Shown here: in pieces, positions 44,425-53,799 of the stretch | Position numbering within the stretch: the first letter of the stretch is position 1 | Layout: each line of letters starts with the position of its first letter | Source of the DNA: Streptosporangium becharense | Lineage (GTDB): Bacteria > Actinomycetota > Actinomycetes > Streptosporangiales > Streptosporangiaceae | Length of the DNA stretch: 64,000 nt | Reading direction: 5' to 3' | Assembly: GCF_014204985.1 (NCBI RefSeq) | Contig: NZ_JACHMP010000001.1 | Span: forward strand, 4,402,001-4,466,000 | Notes under the pieces: model-generated | Told to the model about the DNA's origin: nothing | The model's input: only the letters and a program-made list of their open reading frames with translations | Databases searched by the model: none | Made by a program: the position numbers and the translations under genes

Positions 44425-44464
44425 ACTATGGCAGCGGCCGATACTTAGGTCAAGTCCTAAGTAT
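44425..44464 (-). promoter_or_regulatory. ArsR promoter with perfect palindromic operator; leaderless start predicted
   Basis: Leftward: TTGACC (44453-44448), 17-bp spacer, CATAGT (44430-44425); start expected at about 44418, next to GTG 44417. ATACTTAGG-TCAAGT-CCTAAGTAT (44441-44464) is a perfect 9+9 palindrome containing the -35. Binding of the ArsR product would block RNA polymerase. Confidence 0.65.
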
Positions 44465-44555
44465 TGCTGGATCGCCGCCCGAGTGGGTGCACGGTCTCTT
44501 CTGGTCTCACAGTGCCGGCCTGCTGTGGTCTGCTGTGGCCGGCCGTCCCCGCCGA

Positions 44556-44621
44556 CCGTCTCCGGCTCGTCCCCGCCGACCGTCTCCGGCTCGTCCCCGC
44601 CGACCGTCTCCGGCCGTCCCC
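44556..44621. repeat. 24-bp tandem repeat between ABC and ArsR genes
   Basis: CCGTCTCCGGCTCGTCCCCGCCGA-type units at 44556-44579 and 44580-44603, with a partial third. It occupies the 255-bp gap (44418-44672) after the ABC exporter stop. Confidence 0.75.
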
Positions 44622-44672
44622 ACCGGTCGGGCCGCCGGTCCTGCCGGCCGGCGACCCGCCGTCTCCTGCCTC

Positions 44673-46661
44673 CTACGCGACCGGTTCCTCCTCCTCCGTG
44701 ACCGCGCCGCGGAACTGGGCCGAGTACAGCGCGTGGTAGGCGCCTCCGGCGGCGAGCAGCTGCTCGTGGGTGCCCTGTTCGACGATGCGTCCCGCCTCCA
44801 TGACCAGGATGAGATCCGCGTCGCGGATGGTGGACAGCCGGTGGGCGATGACGAAGCTGGTGCGGTCGGAGCGGAGTGCGGCCATCGCGTGCTGCACCAG
44901 GACCTCGGTGCGGGTGTCGACGGAGCTGGTGGCCTCGTCGAGGATCAGCAGGGACGGGTCGGCGATGAACGCGCGGGCGATGGTCAGCAGCTGCTTCTCG
45001 CCGGCGCTGACGTTGCTCCCCTCGTCGTCCATCACGGTGTCGTAGCCGTCGGGCAGGGTGCGGATGAACCGGTCGGCGAACGCGGCCCGCGCGGCGGCCT
45101 GGATCTCCTCCTCGGTGGCCTCCGGGTTGCCGTAGGCGATGTTCTCCCGGATGGTGCCGCCGAACAGCCAGGTGTCCTGGAGCACCATGCCGATGCGTGA
45201 GCGCAGGTCGTCGCGGCGCATCGTGGTGATGTCGACGCCGTCGAGGGTGATCCGGCCGGCGTCCAGCTCGTAGAAACGCATGATCAGGTTGACCAGGGTG
45301 GTCTTGCCCGCGCCGGTCGGGCCGACGATCGCGATCGTGTGCCCGGGGTCGGCCACCAGCGACAGGTCCTCGATGAGGGGCTGCTCCGGGGCGTAGCGGA
45401 AGGAGACCCGCTCGAACTCGACCCGGCCGCGCCGGGTGGCGGGCGGCGCCGGGTCGGCGGGGTCCGGCCGCTGCTCCTCGGCGTCCAGCAGCTCGAAGAC
45501 CCGCTCGGCCGAGGCCACTCCCGACTGGAGCAGGTTGGCCATCGAGGCGACCTGGGTGAGGGGCTGGGTGAACTGCCGCGAGTACTGGATGAACGCCTGC
45601 ACGTCGCCCAGGCTCATCGAGCCGCCGGCGACGCGCAGGCCGCCGACGACGGCGATGGCGACGTAGTTGAGGTTCCCGATGAACATCATCAGCGGCATGA
45701 TGAGCCCGGAGACGAACTGGGCGCCGAAGCCCGCCGTGAACAGGTCCTCGTTCCTGGCCCGGAACACCTCCTCGACCTCCGGCCGGCGGCCGAACACCTT
45801 CACCAGCTCGTGCCCGGTGAACGCCTCCTCGATGTGGGCGTTGAGGCTGCCGGTGTGGGCCCACTGGGCGACGAACAGCTTCTGCGAGCGTTTCGCGACC
45901 TGCCCGGTGACGACCATCGACAGCGGGATCGTCACCAGGGCGATCAGCGCGAGCAGCGGCGAGATCGCGAACATCATGCCGAGCACGCCGATCACGGTCA
46001 GCAACGAGGTGAGCAGCTGGCTCATCGTCTGTTGCAGGGTCTGGGACACGTTGTCGATGTCGTTGGTGACCCGGCTGAGCAACTCGCCGCGCGGCTGGCC
46101 GTCGAAGAACCGCAGCGGGAGCCGGTGCAGCTTGTCCTCGACATCCGACCGCAGCCGGAACACGGTGCGTTGCACCACGTCGTTGAGCAGGTGTCCCTGC
46201 AACCAGGCGAACAGCGAGGCGGCGAGGTAGAGTCCCAGGGCCCAGGCCAGGACCGTGGCCAGCGCCGCCAGGTCGACGCCCCGGCCGGGGACTACGTCCA
46301 TCCGCGCGAGCATGGCGGCGAAGTCGCCGTCGCCCGCCGCACGGGCGGCCTGGATCGCCTGCTCCTGGGTCGTCCCGGCGGGCAGCCGTCGGCCGATCAC
46401 CCCGGCGAAGATCAGGTCGGTCGCGTGGCCGAGGACCTTCGGCCCGACCACGGAGAAGACCACGCTGGTCACCGCGAGCCCGACCACGGCGACGATCCTC
46501 GGCCGTTCCGGTCTCAGCCGCCGCACCAGCCGCCGCGCGGACGGCCCGAACGTCATCGACTTCTCCACGGGCATCCCGGCCGCGGGGAAGGGGCCCCGCC
46601 CGAAGCCGCCGCCTCCCGCGGGCGGACGCGGTTGCGTGGTGGTCGCGGGCCGGTCGCTCAT
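44673..46661 (-). CDS. ABC exporter half-transporter, second subunit (consensus ATP site)
   Basis: 662 residues: Gly/Pro-rich N-terminus (about 40), six-helix ABC transmembrane domain (to about 380), and nucleotide-binding domain. Walker [11 protein letters not shown]-loop [17 protein letters not shown], Walker [11 protein letters not shown] with catalytic Glu and H-loop VIAHRLSTI are intact; the signature is divergent (NVSAGEKQ for LSGGQ). Complements the other half-transporter, whose Glu and His are replaced. Together they form a heterodimer with one degenerate site, as in TM287/288 or LmrCD. GGGGAG before ATG 46661; the ATG overlaps the stop of the 26-codon ORF. Confidence 0.93.
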   Translation of the reverse strand: MSDRPATTTQPRPPAGGGGFGRGPFPAAGMPVEKSMTFGPSARRLVRRLRPERPRIVAVVGLAVTSVVFSVVGPKVLGHATDLIFAGVIGRRLPAGTTQEQAIQAARAAGDGDFAAMLARMDVVPGRGVDLAALATVLAWALGLYLAASLFAWLQGHLLNDVVQRTVFRLRSDVEDKLHRLPLRFFDGQPRGELLSRVTNDIDNVSQTLQQTMSQLLTSLLTVIGVLGMMFAISPLLALIALVTIPLSMVVTGQVAKRSQKLFVAQWAHTGSLNAHIEEAFTGHELVKVFGRRPEVEEVFRARNEDLFTAGFGAQFVSGLIMPLMMFIGNLNYVAIAVVGGLRVAGGSMSLGDVQAFIQYSRQFTQPLTQVASMANLLQSGVASAERVFELLDAEEQRPDPADPAPPATRRGRVEFERVSFRYAPEQPLIEDLSLVADPGHTIAIVGPTGAGKTTLVNLIMRFYELDAGRITLDGVDITTMRRDDLRSRIGMVLQDTWLFGGTIRENIAYGNPEATEEEIQAAARAAFADRFIRTLPDGYDTVMDDEGSNVSAGEKQLLTIARAFIADPSLLILDEATSSVDTRTEVLVQHAMAALRSDRTSFVIAHRLSTIRDADLILVMEAGRIVEQGTHEQLLAAGGAYHALYSAQFRGAVTEEEEPVA

Positions 46662-46738
46662 ACGGCACTCCCCACGGGCCGGTCGGTCATGTCGTGCTCT
46701 CCACGGGTCGCCTCGCGTCCCACGGGCCGGTCGGTCAT
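46658..46738 (-). CDS. 26-codon coupling ORF made by a duplicated start module
   Basis: ATG 46738 overlaps the stop of the first exporter gene (ATGA) and its own TGA overlaps the ATG of the second (46661). It opens [13 protein letters not shown] and repeats MTDRPVG from codon 17 (ATG 46690). Three consecutive copies of the segment [GTGGRGAG + 5-6 nt + ATG A(C/G)C GACCGGCCCG] occur, the last one being the true start of the second exporter gene. It may simply couple translation; a product is not proven. Confidence 0.4.
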   Translation of the reverse strand: MTDRPVGREATRGEHDMTDRPVGSAV

Positions 46739-48468
46739 GCCGCACTCTCCACGGATCGCTGGGACTCGACGATCTCCACGTACGTCGGGCAGGAACCCAG
46801 CAGCTCGTCGTGGGTTCCGCTGCCGACGACCACCCCGTCGTCGAGGACGACGATCTGGTCGGCGTCGGCGATCGTGGAGACCCGCTGGCCGACGATGACC
46901 ACGGCGGCGTCGGCGGTGTACGGACGCAACGCGGCGCGCAGCCGGGCGTCGGTGGCCGTGTCGAGGGCCGAGAACGCGTCGTCGAACAGGTAGATCTCGG
47001 GCCTGGCGACCAGTGCCCGGGCGATGCAGAGCCGCTGCCGCTGCCCGCCGGAGACGTTCGTGCCGCCCTGGGCGACGGGGGCGTCGAGGCCGCCGGGCAT
47101 CGCCTCGACGAAGTCACGGGCCTGGGCGATCTCCAGGGCCTCCCACAGCTCCTCGTCGCCCGCCTCGGGGTTGCCGTACCGCAGGTTGCTCGCGACGGTG
47201 CCGCTGAACAGGTACGGCTTCTGCGGCACCAGGCCGATGCGGCTCCACAGCAGCTCGGGGTCGAGGTCGCGGACGTCGACGCCGTCGACCGAGACCGTGC
47301 CGGAGGTGGCGTCGAACAGCCGGGGCACCAGGGAGAGCAGCGTCGTCTTGCCCGACCCGGTGCTGCCGACGACGGCGAGGGTCCGGCCCGCGGTGACGCG
47401 GAAGGAGACACCGGACAGCACCGGTTCCGCCGCACCCGGGTAGCGGAACCCGACGTCGCGCAGTTCCAGCTCGGCGCGGGTGCTCACCTCCCGTACGGGG
47501 TCGCGGGGCGGGGTCACCGACGACTCGGTCTCCAGCACCTCACCGATGCGCTCGGCGCAGACCGCGGCCCGCGGGATCATCATCGCGATGAAGGTGGCCA
47601 TCATCATCGAGGTCAGGATCTGCATCAGATACATGAGGAACGCGGTGAGGGCACCGATCTGCATCTCGCCGCCGTCCACCCGTCCGGCGCCGAACCAGAG
47701 CACGGCGACGCTGGAGACGTTGAGGATCAACATCACCGCGGGGAAGATGAGCGCGGACAGCCGTCCGACGCGCAGCGTGGTCACGGTGAGGGAGTCGTTG
47801 GCCGCGGCGAACCGGCGGGTCTCCTCGCGTTCCCGGACGAAGGCGCGGACCACGCGGATGCCGGTGAGCTGCTCGCGCAGCACCTGGTTGACCGCGTCGA
47901 TGCGGGTCTGCATCTCGCGGAACAGAGGGACCATGCGGGAGGTGATCAGGCCGATCGACACCAGCAGGGCCGGGACGCAGACCAGCATGAGCCAGGACAG
48001 GCCGACGTCCTGCCGCAGTGCCATGACGACGCCGCCGACGGCCGTGATCGGCGCGGAGACCAGCATCGTGCAGGCCGTGACCACGAGCATCTGGACCTGC
48101 TGCACGTCGTTGGTGCTGCGGGTGATCAACGACGGTGCCCCGAACCGGGAGACCTCGCGGGTGGAGAACCCGCCCACCCGGTGGAAGACGGCGGCCCGCA
48201 CGTCGCGTCCGAACCCGGCCGCCGCGCGGGCCCCGTAGCGGACCGCCGCGATGGCGGAGGCGATCTGGACCAGGGAGACGGCCAGCATCCAGCCTCCGGC
48301 GGTCAGGATGTAGCCGGTGTCGCCGGTGGCGACGCCCCGGTCGATGATGTCGGCGTTCAGGCTGGGCAGGTACAGCAGGGCCAGGGTGCCCACCAGCTGC
48401 AACACCACGACGGCGGCCAGCGCCGGTGTGTAGGGACGCAAGTGGGTGCGGAGCAACCGGCTCAGCAC
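46735..48468 (-). CDS. ABC exporter half-transporter, first subunit (degenerate ATP site)
   Basis: 577 residues: six-helix transmembrane domain then nucleotide-binding domain. Walker [10 protein letters not shown] and signature NVSGGQRQR are canonical. Walker B reads [11 protein letters not shown], with Asp where the catalytic Glu belongs, and the H-loop reads [10 protein letters not shown], with Gln for His. These are the substitutions of the degenerate half of heterodimeric exporters. GTG 48468 has GGAG upstream. First gene of the operon, divergent from the SHMT-like gene. Substrate unknown; drug or lipid/peptide export are options. Confidence 0.92.
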   Translation of the reverse strand: MLSRLLRTHLRPYTPALAAVVVLQLVGTLALLYLPSLNADIIDRGVATGDTGYILTAGGWMLAVSLVQIASAIAAVRYGARAAAGFGRDVRAAVFHRVGGFSTREVSRFGAPSLITRSTNDVQQVQMLVVTACTMLVSAPITAVGGVVMALRQDVGLSWLMLVCVPALLVSIGLITSRMVPLFREMQTRIDAVNQVLREQLTGIRVVRAFVREREETRRFAAANDSLTVTTLRVGRLSALIFPAVMLILNVSSVAVLWFGAGRVDGGEMQIGALTAFLMYLMQILTSMMMATFIAMMIPRAAVCAERIGEVLETESSVTPPRDPVREVSTRAELELRDVGFRYPGAAEPVLSGVSFRVTAGRTLAVVGSTGSGKTTLLSLVPRLFDATSGTVSVDGVDVRDLDPELLWSRIGLVPQKPYLFSGTVASNLRYGNPEAGDEELWEALEIAQARDFVEAMPGGLDAPVAQGGTNVSGGQRQRLCIARALVARPEIYLFDDAFSALDTATDARLRAALRPYTADAAVVIVGQRVSTIADADQIVVLDDGVVVGSGTHDELLGSCPTYVEIVESQRSVESAA

Positions 48469-48519
48469 GGCAACTCCGCGGGGGAGGTCGCAATCATGCG
48501 GGTCACTCTAGAGAGGGGA

Positions 48520-48690
48520 ACGGGTGACTTTCACTCGCTTATGCACGCACCCGTCACCACCGGACATCCGGGTTCCTACAGACGTAGGAAAAGCGATTCC
48601 GAAGCCCCGTCGTTCACCCGATGCGCGAATGACCAGCCCCGATTTACCTTCATCTGGCAGACAGTCTGACAATTCCGACAGAGGTCTGCC
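48520..48690 (+). promoter_or_regulatory. Structured 5' leader of the SHMT-like gene
   Basis: Within the 243-bp divergent gap (48469-48711): ACGGGTG (48520-48526) can pair with CACCCGT (48548-48554), or GGTGAC (48523-48528) with GTCACC (48553-48558); TTCCTAC-AGAC-GTAGGAA is a perfect hairpin (48573-48590); CAGAC-A-GTCTG (48658-48668) competes with GGCAGAC (48656-48662) pairing GTCTGCC (48684-48690). The mutually exclusive last pair resembles an attenuator. No known riboswitch consensus is matched. Confidence 0.4.
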
Positions 48691-48711
48691 TGTCGACCAG
48701 GAGATCAGCTG

Positions 48712-50049
48712 ATGTCCCGTGCCCTCGCACCCCGGCCCTGGGTGCCCGCCGTCACAGAAGAACGCGTCCAGTCCGTCCTGAAGGTCATGGCCGGCCGGTC
48801 CGCGGCCTCGATGCAGGACGAGCTCGAACGACTGGCCGCCGACAACCGTCGCATCCACGACGTCGAGTCGATCAACCTCAACCCGGCGACGAACATCATG
48901 AACCCCCGTGCGGAGGCGCTGCTCTCGGCCGGACTGGGGTCGCGTCCCTCGCTCGGGTACGCGGGTGAGAAGTACGAGACGGGGCTGGAGGCGATCGAGC
49001 AGATCGAGATCGTCGCCGCCGAGCTGGCCGCGGAGGTCTTCGGGGCGGCCTACGCCGAGGTGCGCGTCGGGTCCGGGGCACTGGCCAACCTGTATGCGTT
49101 CATGGCGGTCTGCGAGCCCGGTGACACGATCATCGCCCCGCCGGCGAGCATAGGCGGGCACGTCACCCACCACGCGCCGGGAGCGGCCGGGCTGTACGGG
49201 CTGAAGGTCGTCCCCGCGCCGGTCCGGGCGGACGGCTACACCGTCGACGTCGACGCCCTGCGGGAACTGGCCGCCGAGGTACGGCCGAAGCTGATCACCG
49301 TGGGCGGCAGCCTCAACCTGTTCCCGCACCCCGTCGCGCCGATCCGGGAGATCGCCGATTCGGTCGGCGCCCGGGTGCTCTTCGACGCCGCCCACCTGTG
49401 CGGCATGATCGCCGGGCGGGCCTGGCCGCGGCCCCTGGACGACGGTGCGCACCTGGTCACCATGAGCACCTACAAGAGCCTGGGCGGCCCCGCGGGCGGG
49501 CTCGTCGTCACCGGGGACGCCGGACTGGCCGAGCGCCTGGACGCGATCGCCTACCCGGGGCTGACCGCCAACTCCGACGCCGGCCGGATCGCGGCGCTCG
49601 CCATGACCCTGCTCGACTGGCAGGTCGCCGGACGGGACTACGCGCGGACGATGGTCGCCACCGCGCGGCGGCTCGCCGCCGAACTGGTCGACCTCGGCGT
49701 CCCGGTCTTCGCCGCCGAGCGCGGGTGCACCGAGTCCCACCAGTTCGCGGTCCTCGCCCACCGCTACGGCGGCGGCCAGCGGGCCGCGCGGCGGCTGCGT
49801 GCGGCGAACCTGCTCGCCTGCGGCATCGGCCTGCCGGTGGAACCGGTCGACGGCGACGTGAACGGCCTGCGCGTCGGCACACCGGAGATCGTCAGGCTCG
49901 GCATGACCGAGGCGGACATGCCTGCCCTGGCCGCGTTCGTCGCCCGCGCTCTGGACGAGGACGTCGACCCGGAAACCGTCGCACCCGAGGTCACCGCGTG
50001 GCGCCGGCGGTTCTCCGGGGTGCGCTTCACCGCCGACAACCCCTCCTGA
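48712..50049 (+). CDS. Serine hydroxymethyltransferase-like PLP enzyme
   Basis: 445 residues, SHMT fold: NLNPATNIMNPRAEALLSAGLGSRPSLGYAGEKYETGLEAIEQIE region, DAAHLCGMIAG (D225, H228) and PLP lysine K255 in TYKSLGGPAGG, which replaces the canonical T-T-H-K-T-L-R-G-P. The folate-site and quaternary segments are changed, so it is a paralogue rather than GlyA; alpha-methylserine or aldolase-type activity are options. AGGAGATC precedes ATG 48712 after a structured leader. It lies divergent from the ABC exporter. Confidence 0.85.
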   Translation: MSRALAPRPWVPAVTEERVQSVLKVMAGRSAASMQDELERLAADNRRIHDVESINLNPATNIMNPRAEALLSAGLGSRPSLGYAGEKYETGLEAIEQIEIVAAELAAEVFGAAYAEVRVGSGALANLYAFMAVCEPGDTIIAPPASIGGHVTHHAPGAAGLYGLKVVPAPVRADGYTVDVDALRELAAEVRPKLITVGGSLNLFPHPVAPIREIADSVGARVLFDAAHLCGMIAGRAWPRPLDDGAHLVTMSTYKSLGGPAGGLVVTGDAGLAERLDAIAYPGLTANSDAGRIAALAMTLLDWQVAGRDYARTMVATARRLAAELVDLGVPVFAAERGCTESHQFAVLAHRYGGGQRAARRLRAANLLACGIGLPVEPVDGDVNGLRVGTPEIVRLGMTEADMPALAAFVARALDEDVDPETVAPEVTAWRRRFSGVRFTADNPS

Positions 50050-50308
50050 GGACGTCCGGGACGTCGCCGGACGTTGTTAGCGGGGCGGACTGCCGGGTAT
50101 GGCCGCGGTGACCCGTCGTGGCCGGGTCCCGGGCCGGCCGGGAGCCGGGCACACGGTGTTCCGCCCGGGGCGGGCACGGGTGTCCGCGCAGGCTCGCGGC
50201 CGCCACACGGATACGGGAAGCTCCGCCCGGGGCGGGCACGGGGGTCCGGCCGGGGGGCCGGGCACCGAGGGCTCCGCCGGGGGCGAGCACCGGGTGAAGG
50301 GGGATGCG

Positions 50309-50554
50309 ATGGCGCTCATCGACCGTGAATGCGTCCGGAGGCTTCTGCAGTCACCGGACTCCGACGCCGTCCTGGTCTTCGTCCGCGGTGACTGCGTGGT
50401 GCTGCCGGCGGGGCAACTCGACGAGCAGCACCGGCGGCTGATCATCGCGCACCGCCGTGACCTGACCCGTTTCACCGGTGAGTCGGTGACCGAGGAACAA
50501 CTGGACACGCTGGCCGACCGGCTGGAGAACGCCGCCCTGGACCTGGGGGCCTGA
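50309..50554 (+). CDS. Small hypothetical protein
   Basis: 81 residues from ATG 50309 with AAGGGGG at 50298-50304. Composition: ALIDRECVRRLLQSPDSDAVLVFVRGDCVVLPAGQ by parts (short beta strands), then a helical C-terminus (VTEEQLDTLADRLENAALDL). No membrane or signal segment. GTG 50294 is an alternative start. Upstream gap 50050-50308 carries an exact 20-bp repeat CCGCCCGGGGCGGGCACGGG at 50161-50180 and 50223-50242. Function unknown. Confidence 0.6.
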   Translation: MALIDRECVRRLLQSPDSDAVLVFVRGDCVVLPAGQLDEQHRRLIIAHRRDLTRFTGESVTEEQLDTLADRLENAALDLGA

Positions 50555-50681
50555 CGGGGCACCCGGAGAGGAGAGCAGGGGTTCGGCTCCGGTCGTCCGG
50601 GTGCTGCTGCGGGTGTTCGGTTCCGGTCGTCGCGGGGCGGCTTGAGGTCGTCCCGCGCGACACCCCTGGTGTGATCAGAAG

Positions 50682-51122
50682 ATGACAACGGGTACGTTGA
50701 AGAGGTCCATCGTCGACCTCGGGGCGGTCACAGTGTCGAACACGCCGGAGACGGGGTCCTGCGAATCCTCCTCCGACTCCTCCGTCACCGGTGCGCCTCC
50801 GCCGGGGTGCGGCGCGGGCGGCCTGTGGATCGTTCCGCTCGTGACGCCCGCCGGCCTCAAGGTGAGCGGTGAGATCGACCGCACCACCAGGGGTATGTGG
50901 GAGCGCGCGCTGGACGGGCTGGTCACCGGAGGCGGTGACCTGCACCTCGACCTGTCGGAGCTGACGTTCATCGACGTACGGGGAACATGGCTGCTGACAC
51001 GGGCCGCCCAGAACCTGCCGCCGGGCGACCGGGTGTTCCTGCACCGCTCGCCCTACTGCCTGAGATCCGTGCTCACTCTGATCGGTTCGGATCCCTCTCC
51101 GATCGAAGTGGAGACAGCATGA
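50682..51122 (+). CDS. STAS-domain anti-sigma factor antagonist
   Basis: 146 residues: disordered Ser/Glu/Pro N-terminus (about 45) then STAS domain (LKVSGEIDRTTRGMWERALDGLV; DLHLDLSELTFIDVRGTWLLTRAAQNL). The phospho-acceptor position, normally Ser in D-S-S-G, is Val here (DVRG), so classical phosphorylation control seems absent or moved. The stop overlaps the next gene (ATGA). With the following two genes it forms a partner-switching module. The start at 50682 lacks a strong ribosome site; a downstream GTG (near 50733) is possible. Confidence 0.8.
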   Translation: MTTGTLKRSIVDLGAVTVSNTPETGSCESSSDSSVTGAPPPGCGAGGLWIVPLVTPAGLKVSGEIDRTTRGMWERALDGLVTGGGDLHLDLSELTFIDVRGTWLLTRAAQNLPPGDRVFLHRSPYCLRSVLTLIGSDPSPIEVETA

Positions 51123-52045
51123 CCGCCGCCACGGAGCCGTTCGTTCACCCGGCACTGTTCTACCGGGGGATCCGACAGTATCTCGACGGTGTCGTACCTT
51201 TCATTCGCGAGGGCCTGGCGGCGGGCGAGCCGGTCGCGGTGGCCGTGCCCGGCCGGAACCTGACGCCGATCCAGGACGAACTGGGTGACCTGGGCGGCGA
51301 GGTGCGGTTCATCGACATGGAGGAGGCCGGCCGCAACCCGGGACGCATCCTGCCGGCCGTCCTGTGCGCGTTCGCCGACCTCCACCCCGGCCGGCGGGTC
51401 CGCATCGTCGGCGAGCCGGTCTGGGCGGAGCGGTCCGAGAGCGAGTACACGGCGTGCCTGCACCACGAGGCGCTGATCAACCTCGCCTTCGCCGGACGCG
51501 ACGCCACCATCCTGTGCCCGTACGACGTCGACGCGCTGTCCGCCGAGGTCGTCGAGCAGGCGAAGACGACCCATCCCGTCCTGGTGGACGCCTCGGGGAC
51601 GCACGCCAGCGCCGCCTACGCGCCTGAACGCGTCATCCGGGAGTGCAACCGCCCGCTGCCCGACCCCCCGGACGCCGTCACGCTCGCCTTCGGCGGCGGC
51701 GACCTGCACCGGGTGCGCGACTTCGTCGCGCGGCACGCGGCCGAGGCGGGCCTCGGCGGGAACCGCCTGGAGGACCTGCGGCTGATCGCCAGCGAGTTGG
51801 CCGCCAACAGCCTCGACTACGGCGGGGGCTCCGGAGTCCTGCGGATCTGGGCGGACGGCCGGCGGGTGGCCCTCGACGTCAGCGACGCCGGTCACATCAC
51901 CGACCCCCTCGCGGGCCGCAGACCGGTCGGCCCCCGGCAAGGGGGCTCACGGGGGCTGCTGGTGACCAACCTGCTGGCCGATCTCGTCCGGATCCACACG
52001 GGTACGAACGGAACCACCGTCCGCGTGTACTTCGACATCTCATAG
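51119..52045 (+). CDS. MEDS-domain sensor fused to RsbW-like ATPase (anti-sigma factor-like)
   Basis: 308 residues. N-terminal MEDS domain (HPALFYRGIRQYLDGVVPFIREGLAAGEPVAVAVP; IVGEPVWAERS; LINLAFAGRDATILCPYD by segments, about 8-165). C-terminal HATPase_c_2 domain (about 190-308): N-box ELAANSLDYGGGSGVL, G1-like DVSDAGHITDPLAGR, GRGLL-like SRGLLVTNLLADLV. Kinase of partner-switch systems, likely binding the STAS protein. ATGA overlap with the STAS gene. Confidence 0.9.
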   Translation: MTAATEPFVHPALFYRGIRQYLDGVVPFIREGLAAGEPVAVAVPGRNLTPIQDELGDLGGEVRFIDMEEAGRNPGRILPAVLCAFADLHPGRRVRIVGEPVWAERSESEYTACLHHEALINLAFAGRDATILCPYDVDALSAEVVEQAKTTHPVLVDASGTHASAAYAPERVIRECNRPLPDPPDAVTLAFGGGDLHRVRDFVARHAAEAGLGGNRLEDLRLIASELAANSLDYGGGSGVLRIWADGRRVALDVSDAGHITDPLAGRRPVGPRQGGSRGLLVTNLLADLVRIHTGTNGTTVRVYFDIS

Positions 52046-52209
52046 GATGTCCGCTCCCGTTCCCCCATCGCGGGCACCACGCCCGTGCGCCGGCCCTGGT
52101 CAGGGCCCTCGTCCGCGAGGGCCGTGGCGCGGGCGGGGCACGACCGCGGCGCCGCGCGACGACATGGCCCGCCCCCTCCGGCCGGCCGGACCCCTTGGAG
52201 GCAGCCGCC

Positions 52210-53799
52210 TTGGTCACGCCGCTCCCCGATGAGCACCGAACGGGCCGCGAGAGGACCGTCGCGGGGTCTGCGGCGGGTGACGCGGCACCCGACGTGCGGG
52301 AGTTGCTCGACGCGATACCGGGCCCGGCGTGCTGGACGGTGCCGATCCGGGACGAGACAGGCAGCATCATCGACTTCGCCGTCCGCGCCGTGAACGCGGA
52401 GGCCGTCGACGTACACGGACGCAGGGGCGGAGAGCTCATGGGCGTGCAGAGCCTGGGGCACTACCCGTCGCTGCGCGGCACCGCGCTGTCGGAGGCGTGG
52501 CTGCGGGTCATGGAGACGGGTGAGCCCGAGCACGTCGAGCGGTTCGAGTACGTCGAGACCGCCGACGGGGTGCCGCACCGCTCGACGTACACCGTGCGGA
52601 TCACCCGCCTCGCCGGTGGTCTGGTCAACACCTGGACCCGCCACGACGAGGAGCTCCGGCTGTTCACCCGGCTGGAACGCACCGAGCGGCTCGGCAACCT
52701 GGGCTGGGGGCACTGGAACCTGGCGACCGGTGAGATCGTCTGGTCGCCGCAGCTGTACGCCATCCACGAGCGAGACCCGGCCGACGGGCCGCTCACCCTG
52801 GAGGAGTACTACGCGCTCGTCGATCCCGAGGACCTCCCGGCGGTCGAGCGGGCGATGGCCGGGCTGGCCGGGAGCGGCGAGCCGCAGGAGTTCGAGGCCC
52901 GGGTCCGGATCGGCGACGGCACCCGGCACATCCGCGTGTCGGCGCAGGCCGTCCGCGATGCGACCGGCAGGCTCCTGGAGATCCACGGGATCATGCACGA
53001 CGTCACGCTCTGGCGCCGGGCCGCCGACGAGCTCGCCGGTGTCAACCGCAGACTCCAGGAGGAGAACCGGCTCTCGGTACGCCTGCAGAACATCATCATG
53101 CCGGTCGAGGACGGGCCCCGGGACCTGCCCGGGCTGCGGGTGGCCACCCGGTACGCGCCCGCCGAGACGGAGGCGTTCCTGGGCGGCGACTGGTACCAGG
53201 CGATCGAACTGGACGACGGCGACGTGCTGCTCGCCGTAGGTGACGTGGCCGGACACGGGCTGGCCGCGGCCTCCGCCATGGCGAAGCTGCGGCACGCCAT
53301 CACCGGCCTGGCCTTCGCCCGGCACGACCCGGGGCGGATCCTCACCGCGTTGAACCGCCTGCTCTGCAAGCTGCGGCCCGACGTGCTGGCGACCGCGCTG
53401 GTGGCCCGTTACAGCCCCGCCGAGCGGCTGCTCCGCTGGACCCACGCGGGCCATCCCCCGATGCTGCTGGCCAGAGGCGCGCACGTGGAGCGCCTGCTGC
53501 ATCCGGGGGTCCTGCTCGGTGTCTTCCCCGACGCCTCCTACACCTACGCAACTCTGCGGTTGCGGCCCGACGACGTGCTGGTGATGTTCACCGACGGCCT
53601 GATCGAGAAACGCGGCCGCGACCTGTACGAGGGCCTGGACCTGCTGAGCGGGACCCTGGCCCGGGTGCTGAGCTCGGCGGCCCCCGAAGACCGGCTGCGG
53701 GCGGTGATGGACGCGATGCTGCCCGGCAGCGAGACCGACGACAGTTGCGTCCTCGTCACGCAGGTCGTCCCGTCCGACCCGTGGGGAGGCGGTCAGTAG
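52210..53799 (+). CDS. PAS-domain SpoIIE-type protein phosphatase
   Basis: 529 residues from TTG 52210 (GGAGG at 52197-52201); the frame is open far upstream but overlaps the MEDS gene. Two PAS-like domains (about 25-150 and 155-275), a linker helix, then a PP2C/SpoIIE domain: GGDWYQ (usual GGDWYD), VGDVAGHGLAAAS, THAGHPPMLL, FTDGLIE, DDSCVL. Dephosphorylates STAS-type antagonists in response to signals sensed by PAS; together with the two previous genes it can control a sigma factor. The sigma gene is not in the window. Confidence 0.9.
   Translation: MVTPLPDEHRTGRERTVAGSAAGDAAPDVRELLDAIPGPACWTVPIRDETGSIIDFAVRAVNAEAVDVHGRRGGELMGVQSLGHYPSLRGTALSEAWLRVMETGEPEHVERFEYVETADGVPHRSTYTVRITRLAGGLVNTWTRHDEELRLFTRLERTERLGNLGWGHWNLATGEIVWSPQLYAIHERDPADGPLTLEEYYALVDPEDLPAVERAMAGLAGSGEPQEFEARVRIGDGTRHIRVSAQAVRDATGRLLEIHGIMHDVTLWRRAADELAGVNRRLQEENRLSVRLQNIIMPVEDGPRDLPGLRVATRYAPAETEAFLGGDWYQAIELDDGDVLLAVGDVAGHGLAAASAMAKLRHAITGLAFARHDPGRILTALNRLLCKLRPDVLATALVARYSPAERLLRWTHAGHPPMLLARGAHVERLLHPGVLLGVFPDASYTYATLRLRPDDVLVMFTDGLIEKRGRDLYEGLDLLSGTLARVLSSAAPEDRLRAVMDAMLPGSETDDSCVLVTQVVPSDPWGGGQ

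Noticed and set aside
48520..48690. Glycine, SAM or THF riboswitch upstream of the SHMT-like gene
   Set aside because: None of the conserved aptamer core words I know for these classes is present; I keep only 'structured leader'.
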